From Psychrobacter immobilis (lineage in GTDB: Bacteria > Pseudomonadota > Gammaproteobacteria > Pseudomonadales > Moraxellaceae): a stretch of DNA of 64,000 bases. Location of the stretch: assembly GCF_904846235.1 (NCBI RefSeq), contig NZ_CAJGZN010000007.1:1-64000 (forward strand), given 5' to 3'. This document shows, in pieces, positions 43,149 through 53,305 of the stretch (its first letter is position 1; each line of letters starts with the position of its first letter). The notes under the pieces were generated by a model that saw only the letters and a program-made list of their open reading frames with translations, searched no databases and had not been told where the DNA came from. The position numbers and the translations under genes were made by a program.

Positions 43149-43901
43149 TTATTTCGGACGCGCAACATCTACTTGTAGTGCAGCTGGCAAGTCCAATATG
43201 CTCAAATCACTCTCTGCCAATTGTTCAGGGCGTGCCACGACCAAAGCGGTAAAGCCATCATCATTTTTCATCGCATTGACTACTTGGATTTTATCGAGCT
43301 TGTCGCCTGCGCTTGGTGCTGCACCGGTGCCTTGTACATAGTGCAAAAATGCTTTGGGTGCAGATTTAAAGTAGATGCGAGCGATGACTTCTTGACCTAA
43401 GTAGCAGCCCTTATCATAGTCCATGCCGCCGCGCTGATGTAAACGCAGTTCTTGCGGTTGAAACTCACCCTGAGTTGCGGCCACAATCCAATAATTACCA
43501 GTAGCTAGGCTGCATGCCATCCAAGCCTGAGTATCCTCAGCAGTATTATGGTCGTCTTTATGGCTAAAAGTTGGCTCATCTGCTAGCACGCAAGGATAAA
43601 TCGCTGCTGGTGCAATGGTTTTAAATTTAGAAAATGCCCCGTACTTATTAAGGTGTGCCTGAAAAGACTCAGCACAATCGCTACTTATGACCACATCATA
43701 ATGTTTCTCTGCTTGTTTTTTGATCCAGATACCGAACTCAATACGACCTTTTAGGTTACCGATAGCGGCTGCCTGATAGCTAAGCCCGAGTTTGGTAACG
43801 TCACAAGTTAATTGCCCTTGCAAGAATTTTTCGGCATCTTCGCCTTGGATAGTTAATTGCGAAAACTGCGGTACGGCTGATAAATTTGAAGATTGAGTCA
43901 T
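43149..43901 (-). CDS. ygfZ: Folate-binding tRNA-modifying/Fe-S assembly protein YgfZ
   Basis: 250 residues, GcvT-like. The diagnostic K-G-C-Y-x-G-Q-E-V motif is present as DKGCYLGQEVIARIYF near residue 163, with the N-terminal FSQLTIQGEDAEKFLQGQLTCDV domain. YgfZ supports MiaB-dependent tRNA thiomethylation and some Fe-S enzymes in a folate-dependent manner. AAGGA precedes the ATG. dadA follows after 64 bases and may be co-transcribed. The product is shorter than E. coli YgfZ (about 326 residues), mostly through a trimmed central and C-terminal part. Confidence 0.9.
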   Translation of the reverse strand: MTQSSNLSAVPQFSQLTIQGEDAEKFLQGQLTCDVTKLGLSYQAAAIGNLKGRIEFGIWIKKQAEKHYDVVISSDCAESFQAHLNKYGAFSKFKTIAPAAIYPCVLADEPTFSHKDDHNTAEDTQAWMACSLATGNYWIVAATQGEFQPQELRLHQRGGMDYDKGCYLGQEVIARIYFKSAPKAFLHYVQGTGAAPSAGDKLDKIQVVNAMKNDDGFTALVVARPEQLAESDLSILDLPAALQVDVARPK

Positions 43902-43931
43902 TGTTATTATCCTTCTGGTGAGAGCTTACTT

Positions 43932-43950
43932 ATTAGGGCATATCCCTAAT
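43932..43950. promoter_or_regulatory. Palindrome ATTAGGG-N5-CCCTAAT (possible operator)
   Basis: A perfect 7-5-7 inverted repeat, 30 bases upstream of the ygfZ start. A related repeat sits 160 bases away at 44093-44107, suggesting binding sites for one dimeric regulator. The regulator is unknown. Confidence 0.45.
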
Positions 43951-44092
43951 TCAAATGTTTATGACTAAATGGGCTAAAAATGGATATATCTTTAGCAAAC
44001 GGCGTCAAATAGCTGGCCAATAGCTCGATATTACCCGCGCTATTTTCCTTGTTTACCTGCGATTTATCTCATTTTTATCGCCATTTTTAAAA

Positions 44093-44107
44093 TAGGGACA
44101 CGCCCTA
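44093..44107. promoter_or_regulatory. Palindrome TAGGG-N5-CCCTA (second possible operator)
   Basis: Same half-sites and spacer length as 43933-43947, with a different spacer (ACACG). The shared geometry with a changed spacer is what a protein-binding site would look like, though 5-bp arms can also arise by chance. Confidence 0.4.
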
Positions 44108-44292
44108 ATATAGAGGGTAAATCGAAGTGATAAAAATTATATGGGCGCTTTTATCATTGACAGTATTTGTACACATAAATCTAAATGTGGCTAAGAAGAG
44201 TACCACAAAAAACCCTGTCATAAAAAACGTCATCAATAAGCGATGAGTTAAGTGTTAAATTGGGCATAGCGTTTGATTTTCAAGCGTACAAA

Positions 44293-44322
44293 TTGGTTAA
44301 AGATGGTGAGTTACGGTACAAT
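44293..44322 (+). promoter_or_regulatory. Probable sigma-70 promoter of the PhnA/YjdM gene
   Basis: TTGGTT (44293-44298), 18-base spacer, TACAAT (44317-44322), 46 bases before the gene start. Confidence 0.5.
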
Positions 44323-44368
44323 ATCAGCTCTATAATTAACCTAATGTACGATGGCTGCCGAGGAAATA

Positions 44369-44722
44369 ATGAGCTTACCAAATTGCCCTAAATGTGATGC
44401 TGAATATACGTACGAAGATGGTGCGTTACTGGTATGTCCTATGTGTGCTCATGAATGGACGGCGACTGAGACTGATGCAGCGCAAGCTGAAGACCAAGAC
44501 GCGGTTATACGTGATGCTGTTGGCAATGAGCTACAGGACGGCGATGCGGTGACGGTTATTAAAGACCTAAAAGTCAAAGGCTCTTCAATTGTGATTAAAG
44601 TAGGGACAAAAGCAAAAAGCATTCGCCTGTTGCCAGATGCTACTGACGGTCATGATATCGACTGTAAACTTGATGGCTACGGACCAATGAAGCTTAAATC
44701 TTCTGTGGTCAAAAAAGCTTAA
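44369..44722 (+). CDS. PhnA/YjdM-type zinc-ribbon protein
   Basis: 117 residues from ATG 44369, which has GAGGAAAT upstream. An N-terminal zinc ribbon ([27 protein letters not shown]) is followed by the conserved [39 protein letters not shown] domain. This is the PhnA-domain family (E. coli YjdM), historically linked to phosphonate use but not part of the catalytic pathway; its function is unclear. hemL follows after 102 bases. Confidence 0.92.
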   Translation: MSLPNCPKCDAEYTYEDGALLVCPMCAHEWTATETDAAQAEDQDAVIRDAVGNELQDGDAVTVIKDLKVKGSSIVIKVGTKAKSIRLLPDATDGHDIDCKLDGYGPMKLKSSVVKKA

Positions 44723-44824
44723 ATTGTAAAAACTTCTTGAAAGATTCAATAATAAACAAATATAAAATAGACGTTTAATCACAAAACATTGTCGTTATAA
44801 ATGTCGCTATAAGTAGAGAAAATT

Positions 44825-46126
44825 ATGAGTATTAAAAACGAACAGCTCTTTGCACAAGCACGTAAACATATCCCAGGTGGTGTTAACTCACCAGTTCGCG
44901 CCTTTGCAGGGGTCGGTGGTACGCCAATCTTTATGCACCGTGCCAATGGCAGCAAAATTTATGACACCGAAGACAACGCCTATATCGATTATGTTGGCTC
45001 TTGGGGCCCAATGATTTTGGGTCATGCGCACCCAAAAGTCATCGATGCGGTGAAAAAAGCCGCCGATGACGGTTTGAGCTTTGGTACACCAACGCCGTTT
45101 GAAACCACCGTTGCTGACAAGATTTGTGACATCGTGCCTAGCGTCGAAATGATTCGTATGACCAGCTCTGGTACAGAAGCGACCATGAGTGCGATTCGCT
45201 TGGCGCGTGGTTATACCCAGCGTGACAAAATCGTTAAGTTTGAAGGCTGCTACCATGGGCATTCAGACAGCCTGCTAGTAAAAGCTGGCTCTGGCATGCT
45301 TGATATTGGTGAGCCAACGTCAAAAGGTGTGCCTGCAGATTTTGCTAAGCATACGATTACGATTCCTTATAATGATCCGCAAGCGATTAAAGATTGTTTT
45401 GAGAAATGGGGCAAAGAAGTTGCTTGCGTTATCTTGGAGCCAATCGCTGGCAACATGAACATGGTTATTCCAACACAAGAGTTCCATGATACGTTGCGTG
45501 CCGAGTGTACTGCCAATGGCGCAGTATTAATCTTTGACGAAGTCATGACGGGCTTTCGCGTTGGCCTTGGTGGTGCACAGGCACACTTCGGCATCGATCC
45601 TGATTTAACCTGCTTTGGCAAAATCATCGGTGCAGGTCTACCTGTTGGCGCTTTCGGCGGTAAAAAAGAAGTCATGTCTTGCATCGCGCCACTTGGCGGT
45701 GTCTATCAAGCTGGCACGTTATCAGGCAATCCACTAGCGATGCGCGCTGGTATCGCTATGTTTGAGGACTTAACCGCAGAGGATTTCTATGACGAGTTAG
45801 CAGCGAAAGTTGATCGCCTAGTAGACGGTTTCCAAGCAGCAGCTGACAAACATGGTATTCATTTACGTACCAATAAGCTTGGCGGCATGTTTGGCATGTT
45901 CTTTGTCAAAGACAGCACAACTGAAACACCAAAGAATTTCGATGATGTGACAGAGTGCGATATGGACGTATTTAATACTTTCTTCCACGGTATGCTAGAT
46001 CGCGGTATTTATTTGGCACCGTCAGCTTATGAAGCAGGCTTTATGTCTATCAAACATAGCGATGAAGATATTGATGCGTCAATCAAAGCAGCCGATGAGA
46101 TATTTGCAGAAATGGCAAAAGCATAG
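44825..46126 (+). CDS. hemL: Glutamate-1-semialdehyde 2,1-aminomutase
   Basis: 433 residues, standard length. It starts [59 protein letters not shown] PLP block ([16 protein letters not shown]) and the Schiff-base lysine in [17 protein letters not shown] (near residue 266) identify HemL. It converts glutamate 1-semialdehyde to 5-aminolevulinate in the C5 route to haem. AGAGAAAA precedes the ATG, and a terminator follows. Confidence 0.97.
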   Translation: MSIKNEQLFAQARKHIPGGVNSPVRAFAGVGGTPIFMHRANGSKIYDTEDNAYIDYVGSWGPMILGHAHPKVIDAVKKAADDGLSFGTPTPFETTVADKICDIVPSVEMIRMTSSGTEATMSAIRLARGYTQRDKIVKFEGCYHGHSDSLLVKAGSGMLDIGEPTSKGVPADFAKHTITIPYNDPQAIKDCFEKWGKEVACVILEPIAGNMNMVIPTQEFHDTLRAECTANGAVLIFDEVMTGFRVGLGGAQAHFGIDPDLTCFGKIIGAGLPVGAFGGKKEVMSCIAPLGGVYQAGTLSGNPLAMRAGIAMFEDLTAEDFYDELAAKVDRLVDGFQAAADKHGIHLRTNKLGGMFGMFFVKDSTTETPKNFDDVTECDMDVFNTFFHGMLDRGIYLAPSAYEAGFMSIKHSDEDIDASIKAADEIFAEMAKA

Positions 46127-46172
46127 TTTAGCCATGTAAGTTATTAGCTAACTAAAAAGTTAAAGCTTAAAA

Positions 46173-46212
46173 AACTAGCAAGGTCATCCCGTGATCTTTG
46201 CTGGTTTTTTTT
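46173..46212 (+). terminator. Rho-independent terminator after hemL
   Basis: An imperfect long stem (AACTAGCAAGGTCA with TGATCTTTGCTGGTT, including G-U pairs) is followed by eight T residues. Confidence 0.8.
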
Positions 46213-46391
46213 GTTTATCGATATCTTATTTATAATCATATTGGAAATAATATAAAGTATTTTTGAAGATTGTTTGTATAGCCGTTAACGTGACTGATGC
46301 TTATACAGTTCTTGCCTGCGCATCCGAAAAACAGACAATAAGTTATGATATTCTGAGGTAAACCCAGACAATTAAGCAAGGATGCAAAAGA

Positions 46392-48113
46392 ATGAGTATC
46401 AGTACTTCTAGCAATACCGCGCCACTATGGCAAGCCACTTACGACCAATACGGCCTAGACAATCATTTGAATGTATTGGAAGGTAAGCAAAATCTGATTG
46501 ACTTACTGCAACCAAAGATTGAACAGCATAGTGAATTTCCAGCTTTTAGTATGGGTGCGGCGTCGCTCACTTTTAGGCAGCTAGATATTGCCAGTCGACG
46601 TTTTGCTACTTTTTTACAAGCGCAAGGTGTTGAGAAGGGCGATCGCATAGCGGTACAACTGCCAAATATCCTGCAGTATGCCGTGGTACTGTTGGGTTGC
46701 CTACGTGCAGGTGTGGTATTGGTCAATGTCAATCCCATGTATACCCAATATGAATTGGCACATCAGCTTACTGACGCTCAAGCTTGTGGTCTAATTGTGT
46801 TAGATGGTATGAGCACTGCTTATGAGCAATTAGATGACACAGTCAAAGCGCAGTTAAAATGGGTGGTCAGATGTTCCATAGATCCTAGCATTGCTGATAA
46901 TGACATTGCCTTGCTCAGTCAAATTGGCACAGCACAATCTGCGAACACAGATGAGCAAACACATGCCTCGACCGAGTCATCAAATGAGTCATCACAGCAC
47001 AACATAATGTTTGCACATATTATGCAGGCCTATGATGCAAAAGCGTTTAAAGCCGTTACGATTGTACGTGAAGATTTGGCCCTACTGCAATATACAGGTG
47101 GTACGACTGGCAAGCCAAAAGGCGCCATGCTCACTCATTATAATGTCATGGCCAATGTCTGCCAGTGCTACGCGATGTTTGGTAAAACGATTGAAGCCAA
47201 TCGTAGCGAGCAGATTAAAATACTTAATCCCTTACCGCTTTATCATATTTTTTCGTTTACGGTCTGCGGCTTGCTAGGTCTTTATGGCGGCTGGGAAGAT
47301 ATATTGGTCACCAATCCACGTGATATCGATGGTCTAGTGAATACCATTGAACAGCACCGACCTCACGTTATACCTTCAGTGAATACATTATTCATTGGCA
47401 TGCTGCATCATCCAAAATTCGCTAGTCTAGATTTTAGTCGTTTAGCCTTATCTATCGGTGGCGGCACAGCGATTATTAAAGCGGTCTCTGATCAATGGCA
47501 GCAAGTGACAGGTATGATTATTAGCGAAGGCTATGGAATGTCTGAGACGGCGCCTGTTATTTCTTTCAATCCGTCTGGCATTACAGAGTTCAATGGCAGC
47601 GTTGGACTGCCATTGGCTTTGACAGATATCCATATCATTGATGAGAATGGGAATACGTGCCCAACAGGTACAAGGGGTGAGGTCTGTATCAAAGGGCCTC
47701 AGGTCATGCGCGGTTATTGGCAGCGAGACAATGCAGATACTTTTACCCCAAATGGCTACTTTAGATCAGGTGATATCGGCGTTATGAATGATGAGGGGTT
47801 TTTGACACTCGTCGACCGTAAAAAGGACATGATACTGGTATCAGGATTTAACGTATATCCCAATGAAGTAGAGGCTGCGCTGACTGAACATCCCAAAGTG
47901 CTCGAAGTCGCTGTAGTCGGGGTGGCAGATGACCATAGCGGGGAAGTGCCAAAAGCGTTTGTGGTCAAAAAAGACGCGAATCTCACCGTAGAGGAGCTAC
48001 AAGACTTTGCGAGCAAGCGTTTAACTGGTTATAAGCGCCCACAGTCCTATGAGTTTATCGATGAGCTACCTAAGACTGCTGTTGGCAAAATTTTGCGTAA
48101 AGAACTGCGATAA
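46392..48113 (+). CDS. fadD: Long-chain fatty-acid--CoA ligase
   Basis: 573 residues, close to E. coli FadD. The AMP-binding P-loop is YTGGTTGKPKGAMLTH; ISEGYGMSETAPV, the hinge/lid block GYFRSGDIGVMNDEGFLTLVDRKKDMILVSGFNVYPNEVE, and the C-terminal PKTAVGKILRKELR are all present. The enzyme activates fatty acids as acyl-AMP and then acyl-CoA, feeding beta-oxidation or lipid synthesis. A Ser/Thr-rich insertion lies around residues 185-205 (TDEQTHASTESSNESSQ). AAGGA precedes the ATG. Confidence 0.93.
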   Translation: MSISTSSNTAPLWQATYDQYGLDNHLNVLEGKQNLIDLLQPKIEQHSEFPAFSMGAASLTFRQLDIASRRFATFLQAQGVEKGDRIAVQLPNILQYAVVLLGCLRAGVVLVNVNPMYTQYELAHQLTDAQACGLIVLDGMSTAYEQLDDTVKAQLKWVVRCSIDPSIADNDIALLSQIGTAQSANTDEQTHASTESSNESSQHNIMFAHIMQAYDAKAFKAVTIVREDLALLQYTGGTTGKPKGAMLTHYNVMANVCQCYAMFGKTIEANRSEQIKILNPLPLYHIFSFTVCGLLGLYGGWEDILVTNPRDIDGLVNTIEQHRPHVIPSVNTLFIGMLHHPKFASLDFSRLALSIGGGTAIIKAVSDQWQQVTGMIISEGYGMSETAPVISFNPSGITEFNGSVGLPLALTDIHIIDENGNTCPTGTRGEVCIKGPQVMRGYWQRDNADTFTPNGYFRSGDIGVMNDEGFLTLVDRKKDMILVSGFNVYPNEVEAALTEHPKVLEVAVVGVADDHSGEVPKAFVVKKDANLTVEELQDFASKRLTGYKRPQSYEFIDELPKTAVGKILRKELR

Positions 48114-48163
48114 GTGAGCAGTGTATTTCACTTATAAGAGTGACATCGAGATAATTCTTAAAA

Positions 48164-48204
48164 TAAACAAAAACAGGGCTGCTATTTTTAGCAGCCCTGT
48201 TTTT
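48164..48204. terminator. Bidirectional terminator between fadD and the Mpo1-like gene
   Basis: A long perfect stem, AACAAAAACAGGGCTGCT with its complement, loop ATTTT-like, between convergent genes. Confidence 0.93.
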
Positions 48205-48233
48205 GTTTATTTAACCTATATGACGACTAAACG

Positions 48234-48638
48234 TTATCGTGCTTTATCAAACTTACGATCTCTCAAGCTCAGATTGCCTCGTAGCACATCGCTATACATA
48301 CGAAAATCGCTGACAAAGCTTTTCAATGGAAACTTAAAAGAAGCAGGTTTGTTCTTTTCAAAGAAAAAGTGTCCAACCCATGCACAGGCATATCCAGCAG
48401 TAATGCCCTTTACCAAAGGTTTGGCTGAGCCAGTTTTGACAGACTTTGCGAGTCCTAATAAGCCAAAGCTACTGCCTGCGAAATGTAGACGGCGACAGGC
48501 CATGTTTTGATGCTCATCTAAGTAAAAATCATAAAATGCCTGTTTGGGCGAGTTTTCAGTTTTTACCATGTCTTTTTTAGCGCTACTGATAGGGGTTTCA
48601 GTAGTTTGGGTAGCGTCTTTTGTAGTGGTCTGATTCAT
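48234..48638 (-). CDS. Mpo1-like (DUF962) membrane protein
   Basis: 134 residues. After a Thr/Lys-rich N-terminus comes FYDFYLDEHQNMACRRLHFAGSSFGLLGL, then GYACAWVGHFFFEKNKPASFKFPLKSFVSDFRMY. The H-x-N-x3-R-x-x-H and W-x-G-H-x2-F-E-x-N-x-P-A-x-F motifs define the Mpo1-like/YGL010w family. Yeast Mpo1 is an Fe2+-dependent dioxygenase acting in 2-hydroxy fatty-acid alpha-oxidation at a membrane; the bacterial role is not established. It is next to fadD, though on the other strand. Confidence 0.88.
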   Translation of the reverse strand: MNQTTTKDATQTTETPISSAKKDMVKTENSPKQAFYDFYLDEHQNMACRRLHFAGSSFGLLGLAKSVKTGSAKPLVKGITAGYACAWVGHFFFEKNKPASFKFPLKSFVSDFRMYSDVLRGNLSLRDRKFDKAR

Positions 48639-49029
48639 GTGACTAGCTTCCTTGCTGGTGAGGTTGATAACTATTAATTGCAGATGGTTTTTAACCGATT
48701 AACTGGTGACTTTTGAAGTAAGTTGTACGGCTAAAAGAGCTGTAAATAACGGTTTTTTATCATGATATTGATAGCTTTCAATGTAGCAAACCGATATGTG
48801 TAACACAAGCGCTAGATGCTGAGCCGATACCTGTCAGCTGATAGGGTGGTCTTCGATGTCCCCGCTACAGTTTTGCATCGCTTGCGAGTGTTTGGCATAA
48901 ATGCTTTAATGATAAAATTGCCCTGATTTTTGTGGTTACTACTTTTTTCTATACATGTGATTTTATAACTATATAGCACGTGATTTTGGCAAACTATCCA
49001 CTCTCTCTAACACGGTGACGACTTGTCCT
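48639..49029. other. Intergenic region, about 390 bases
   Basis: Divergent region between the Mpo1-like gene and ppx. No convincing promoter, RNA or gene is seen. Confidence 0.45.
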
Positions 49030-50595
49030 ATGCCTATTGACTACCTTACGAATCCGCCAATTGGCGATGATGAAATGATGGCAGCCATCGATATTGGCTC
49101 CAACAGTTTCCATTTAGCTATTGCTCGTCTTGACCATGGGGAAGTGCGAAAAGTAGTCTCGATGTCTGAAAAGGTACAGCTCGCCGCCGGTCTGGACGAA
49201 AATAATATTCTAAGCGCAGCTGCTGAACAGCGTGGTCTTGATTGTTTAAGCCGCTTTGTGGCGCGCTTGGATTCAGTACCGCCAGAGCGTATACGTGTGG
49301 TGGCGACCAATGCGTTGCGTCAAGCCAAAAACGCCAACGACTTTATTTCCCGTGCCAATAAAATCCTGCCAAAACCTATTGAGATTATCGCGGGCCGCGA
49401 AGAGGCGCGATTGATTTATTTGGGCGTCTCGCATACCAACGAGAGTAGTGACAAACGCTTGGTTATGGATATTGGCGGCGGTTCGACAGAGTTCATTATT
49501 GGTCAAAATTTCGATCCATTATTGACTGAAAGTTTACAAATGGGCTGTGTTTCTTTTACCCAAAAATTCTTCGCTGATGGTCTGATTACCAAAGAAGCCT
49601 TCAATAATGCGATTTCAGGTGCGCGCAAAGAAGTCTTAGCCATTAATGGTCGCTATCAAAAGACAGGCTGGAGTAGCGTGGTTGGCTCAAGTGGCACCAT
49701 CAAAGCGGTGCGCAATGTTTTAGTGTCAAAAGGTTGGGCCGATGAGCAAGAACGCATTACTTACAAAGGTGTCAAAAAATTAGAGAAATTGCTGATCAAA
49801 ATTGGCAATATTGATGATATCGAGTTAGAAGGCGTCAAAGAACATCGTAAAGCTGTATTTCCTGCTGGCGTGGCAGTATTGCGCGCGGTGATGAAAGTGC
49901 TGGGCGTTGAGACCATTACCTACTCAGACGGTGCGTTACGCGAAGGCGTTATGTACGATATGCTCGGCCGTTTTGCTAGTGAAGATGTGCGTGACCGCAG
50001 TGTATTGGCGTTAATCAAGCGTTATTCAGGGGACAAAAAGCAAGCCAAGCAAGTGGTAAAAACCAGCCGTCATTTATTTGAACAAGTAAAAGACAAGCTT
50101 GCGCTGTCCAATGATGATTGCGACTTGCTCAGACGTGCTGCATTCTTGCATGAGATAGGGCTGGCAATCAGTCATAGTAGCTATCACAAGCATAGCGCAT
50201 ATTTGCTTGAATACTCTGATATTCCAGGGTTTTCGCAAGTCGATCAAAAACGCATGGCGCAGCTGATGCTTAATCATCGCCGCAAGCTTAAAGCCGATAT
50301 GCTAGAGCAGACTTGTCAGATTGGTGGTGACCAGCTGGTTTATCTCTGCTTACTGTTGCGCCTCGCTGTATTGGCGCATCATAGCCGCAGTGACTATGCG
50401 CTACCAGAGTTAGAACTAAAGGTAGTCGCTGAAAACAGCTGGCAAATTACCTTGGCGGATAGCAGTGAGCATTACGCGTTCTTGCTGGCAGATTTGCGTA
50501 CGGAGATTGACCAGTTTGCTAAGTGGGGCGTACAGCTTAGTGTGATTGAAGCTCCAGAGGCTGAGACTCAAGAGATTGAGCAGTTACCATTGTAA
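49030..50595 (+). CDS. ppx: Exopolyphosphatase
   Basis: About 521 residues from ATG 49030, giving MPIDYLTNPPIGDD and matching the MPI start of E. coli Ppx; a GTG at 49015 would add five. The Ppx/GppA actin-like fold shows MAAIDIGSNSFHLAIARL, LVMDIGGGSTEFIIG and VVGSSGTIKAVRNVL, with the C-terminal HD-like helical domain (AAFLHEIGLAISHSSYHKHSAYLLEYSDIPGFS). The enzyme releases phosphate from polyphosphate chain ends; close homology to GppA (pppGpp hydrolase) cannot be fully excluded. No ppk gene is adjacent. Confidence 0.9.
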   Translation: MPIDYLTNPPIGDDEMMAAIDIGSNSFHLAIARLDHGEVRKVVSMSEKVQLAAGLDENNILSAAAEQRGLDCLSRFVARLDSVPPERIRVVATNALRQAKNANDFISRANKILPKPIEIIAGREEARLIYLGVSHTNESSDKRLVMDIGGGSTEFIIGQNFDPLLTESLQMGCVSFTQKFFADGLITKEAFNNAISGARKEVLAINGRYQKTGWSSVVGSSGTIKAVRNVLVSKGWADEQERITYKGVKKLEKLLIKIGNIDDIELEGVKEHRKAVFPAGVAVLRAVMKVLGVETITYSDGALREGVMYDMLGRFASEDVRDRSVLALIKRYSGDKKQAKQVVKTSRHLFEQVKDKLALSNDDCDLLRRAAFLHEIGLAISHSSYHKHSAYLLEYSDIPGFSQVDQKRMAQLMLNHRRKLKADMLEQTCQIGGDQLVYLCLLLRLAVLAHHSRSDYALPELELKVVAENSWQITLADSSEHYAFLLADLRTEIDQFAKWGVQLSVIEAPEAETQEIEQLPL

Positions 50596-50772
50596 GTATT
50601 GAGTTAAAGATTAACGTAACAAAAGCGGTGTTGTCGATAATGTCATGCTATTTAAGATGTGCTACTATAGCTCCTATTGAGTTTACAACTGTACTTTCAT
50701 TATCTGAACACGGATAACGATATTATTCTTAAACATAAATACATTAAGTATAATTATTAAAGGGAAGCGTCT

Positions 50773-51576
50773 ATGAGCACTGTCTGGGATAGTGTGCAGC
50801 TTGCACGACATGCCAAGCGTCCATTATTTATGGACTATGTTAATCAGCTTTTTACCGAATTTGACGAATTGCATGGCGACCGTGCTTTTGCCGATGACAA
50901 AGCCATTTTGGGTGGCTTAGCTCGTTTTGATGGCCAGCCTGTGATGGTAATTGGTCAGCATCGTGGCCGCAGTACCCGTGAGCGTATTGCTCATAACTTT
51001 GGTATGGCCAATCCTGAAGGCTATCGCAAAGTGATTCGTTTGGTGAAAATGGCTGAGCGCTTTAATATTCCTGTGATGACCTTTGTGGATACCCAAGGTG
51101 CTTACCCTGGTATTGGTGCAGAAGAGCGCGGACAGGCGCAAGCGATTGCAGAGAGCATCGCTGTATTTTCTAGCCTTAAAGTGCCTGTGATTGTGACTAT
51201 CATTGGTGAAGGCGGCTCAGGTGGCGCATTGGCGATTGGTGTTGGTGATAAAGTAAATATGCTACAAAACAGCATCTATTCGGTCATCTCTCCTGAAGGC
51301 TGTGCTTCTATCCTATGGAAAACGGCTGAAAAAGCACAAGACGCTAGTGAAGCACTTAAGCTGAATGCTATCAATCTATACCAGATGGGTCTGATTGATG
51401 CAGTCATCGAAGAAGGTGAAGGCGCACATATTCAGCCGCAGCCGGTAATGAATGCGCTAAAAGCATTGATTACTGAACAGCTTGATGAGATTAAAGATTT
51501 AGATCCTCAAGAGCGTTGTGAGCTACGTTATGAAAAGCTAAAGTCTTTCAATTCAGAAGTGATGTTGCCTGCTTAA
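50773..51576 (+). CDS. accA: Acetyl-CoA carboxylase carboxyltransferase subunit alpha (short form)
   Basis: 267 residues against about 319 in E. coli. It begins [20 protein letters not shown], equivalent to about residue 60 of E. coli AccA, so the N-terminal helical segment is absent. The catalytic part is complete: [49 protein letters not shown] and [17 protein letters not shown] ribosome-binding site (AGGGAAG) sits before the ATG, so this is a true start and not a truncation; I recall the same short form in Acinetobacter. It transfers carboxyl from carboxybiotin to acetyl-CoA with AccD. Confidence 0.95.
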   Translation: MSTVWDSVQLARHAKRPLFMDYVNQLFTEFDELHGDRAFADDKAILGGLARFDGQPVMVIGQHRGRSTRERIAHNFGMANPEGYRKVIRLVKMAERFNIPVMTFVDTQGAYPGIGAEERGQAQAIAESIAVFSSLKVPVIVTIIGEGGSGGALAIGVGDKVNMLQNSIYSVISPEGCASILWKTAEKAQDASEALKLNAINLYQMGLIDAVIEEGEGAHIQPQPVMNALKALITEQLDEIKDLDPQERCELRYEKLKSFNSEVMLPA

Positions 51577-51661
51577 TTGGTTGTTATGGCACCTTTATTG
51601 TTAAGTCGCTATTATTAATGATAGTCTTTTCATATTAGAGTCTAAGTCTTAATGCTAAAAT

Positions 51662-51692
51662 AAAAACGTGTCATTTAATGGCGCGTTTTTTT
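51662..51692 (+). terminator. Rho-independent terminator after accA
   Basis: AAAACGTGTCAT (51663-51674) pairs, with G-U pairs, with ATGGCGCGTTTT (51678-51689), followed by T residues. Confidence 0.8.
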
Positions 51693-51742
51693 ATGGCTGT
51701 TACTACATGAAGCATATAACGTAACTAAAAATAAGGCTGAAT

Positions 51743-53305
51743 ATGACCAGCAGCGCAATCATCTCACATCCTATTCAATCAATTGCCGATTTGCCAGTTG
51801 ATGAGACACTGGCGACAGCTTTCTTGAGCAGTATGTCTGTGTATAGTGATCAGTTGCATGGTCGTCGTCTTTGGCTAGCATGTAGTGGTGGGCGTGATTC
51901 ATTGGCACTTGCGGCACTGTGTGTGCAGCTCTACCGACAAGGTAAACTGCCATGTCTGCCGCAGCTGTTACATGTCGATCATGGCTTACAGTCGGATAGT
52001 CAGTACTGGGCCAAGCATGTTGCCAACTGGGCGCACGCGCAGCAGATACCTTGTTGCATTTTACAGGCACAAGTGAACGGACATGATGAGCAGGCCGCGC
52101 GGCAAGCACGCTATAACATCATGCGTGCTCATATCAACCAAGACGATGTATTGCTATTAGCGCATCATGCTGATGACCAAGCTGAAACCGTATTGATGCG
52201 ATTGATTCAAGGCGCTGGCGTGAATGGTCTATCGAGCATGCAGCCGTGGCGCGTACAAAGACAAGGTGGGCAGCACAATATACTATGGCGGCCTTGGCTA
52301 ACTATCCAGCGTGCCCGTATTAGTGCTTATGCTCAGCGTCTACAACTGCCTTATATAGATGATCCTACGAATGACAGCGGTGACAATGTGCGTAGTGGGC
52401 TACGACGCGACATTATGCCAATACTGGCTACATACAATCCTAATGTTATTGATAATATTGCTCGCAGCGCGCAGCTGTTAAGTGATGCACAGGATACAAT
52501 CAATGCTCAAGCTATGCAGGATATGCAGCAAACAGAAAATACAGACCTGCAACTTTTACCTGCACAGCGCTCGCTAAATATCAATGCGTTGCAAAAGCTA
52601 CCCATGTATCGTCAGCGGCAATTATTGCACTATTGGTTGGGTCAAGATGAGCCGTTACCACCTGCTAAGCAACTCGTCGATGATGTGCTAACTCTCAGCC
52701 AACGTGATGACCAAGACCACCAGACAGAACTGTTTTGGCAAGGTCGTAAGGCATCTTATACCATTCGCCGCTATCGTCATCAGCTCTATCGTATGAGCAG
52801 CGAGTGGCTGTCTTGGCTAAACGTACCGTTGACCGAGCAGGTGTTACCATTATCTAAACTGACTTTATCTAGTCATTCAGCTGATAATCTAACATCACTA
52901 ATCGTACGTAGCAGTGATCGTTATATTTGGCAGTTACAAGTGAAGATAGATGTGCTGTTACGATTACTAGAAAATAGTGCGGGCGGTATAGCACAGCAGG
53001 TAACGTTAAAAATAGTGCCATTAAACCGTAAGCAACGGTTAAAAACCGTGATGGCTGCGCGCCCACAAGCAGGCAAAAAACTGTATCAGACGCTTGGGGT
53101 TCCATTATGGCTACGAGACAGCTTAATGGTAGTCAGCATTATCCTTACAAAAAAATCTGAAGATGGAAGTAATATACAAACTGATATTCCTCTATTACTA
53201 GCATCGCCATTTGAGAGTTGGCTTTTGAGTTCTGAGCAGACGGATAGCGATGCTAAAAGCAATCAATTAGTCGAGCACATCAAAAGTGAGCTTAGACTAG
53301 AATAG
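51743..53305 (+). CDS. tilS: tRNA(Ile)-lysidine synthase
   Basis: 520 residues. The PP-loop ATPase motif is LACSGGRDSLALAALC (near residue 45), followed by LLHVDHGLQSDSQYW, LLAHHADDQAETVLMRLIQGAGVNGLSSM and YIDDPTNDSGDNVRSGLRRDIMP, then the C-terminal substrate domains. TilS converts C34 of tRNA-Ile(CAU) to lysidine, changing its identity from Met to Ile; it is essential. AAGG precedes the ATG. It follows accA as in many gammaproteobacteria. Confidence 0.95.
   Translation: MTSSAIISHPIQSIADLPVDETLATAFLSSMSVYSDQLHGRRLWLACSGGRDSLALAALCVQLYRQGKLPCLPQLLHVDHGLQSDSQYWAKHVANWAHAQQIPCCILQAQVNGHDEQAARQARYNIMRAHINQDDVLLLAHHADDQAETVLMRLIQGAGVNGLSSMQPWRVQRQGGQHNILWRPWLTIQRARISAYAQRLQLPYIDDPTNDSGDNVRSGLRRDIMPILATYNPNVIDNIARSAQLLSDAQDTINAQAMQDMQQTENTDLQLLPAQRSLNINALQKLPMYRQRQLLHYWLGQDEPLPPAKQLVDDVLTLSQRDDQDHQTELFWQGRKASYTIRRYRHQLYRMSSEWLSWLNVPLTEQVLPLSKLTLSSHSADNLTSLIVRSSDRYIWQLQVKIDVLLRLLENSAGGIAQQVTLKIVPLNRKQRLKTVMAARPQAGKKLYQTLGVPLWLRDSLMVVSIILTKKSEDGSNIQTDIPLLLASPFESWLLSSEQTDSDAKSNQLVEHIKSELRLE

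Larger units (their letters stand above)
43902..44368. other. Intergenic region, 467 bases, with two related palindromes
   Basis: Divergent region between ygfZ and the PhnA/YjdM gene. TAGGG-N5-CCCTA occurs at 43933-43947 and at 44093-44107; see the separate entries. A promoter-like TTGGTT-18-TACAAT lies at 44293-44322. No gene is seen. Confidence 0.5.
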
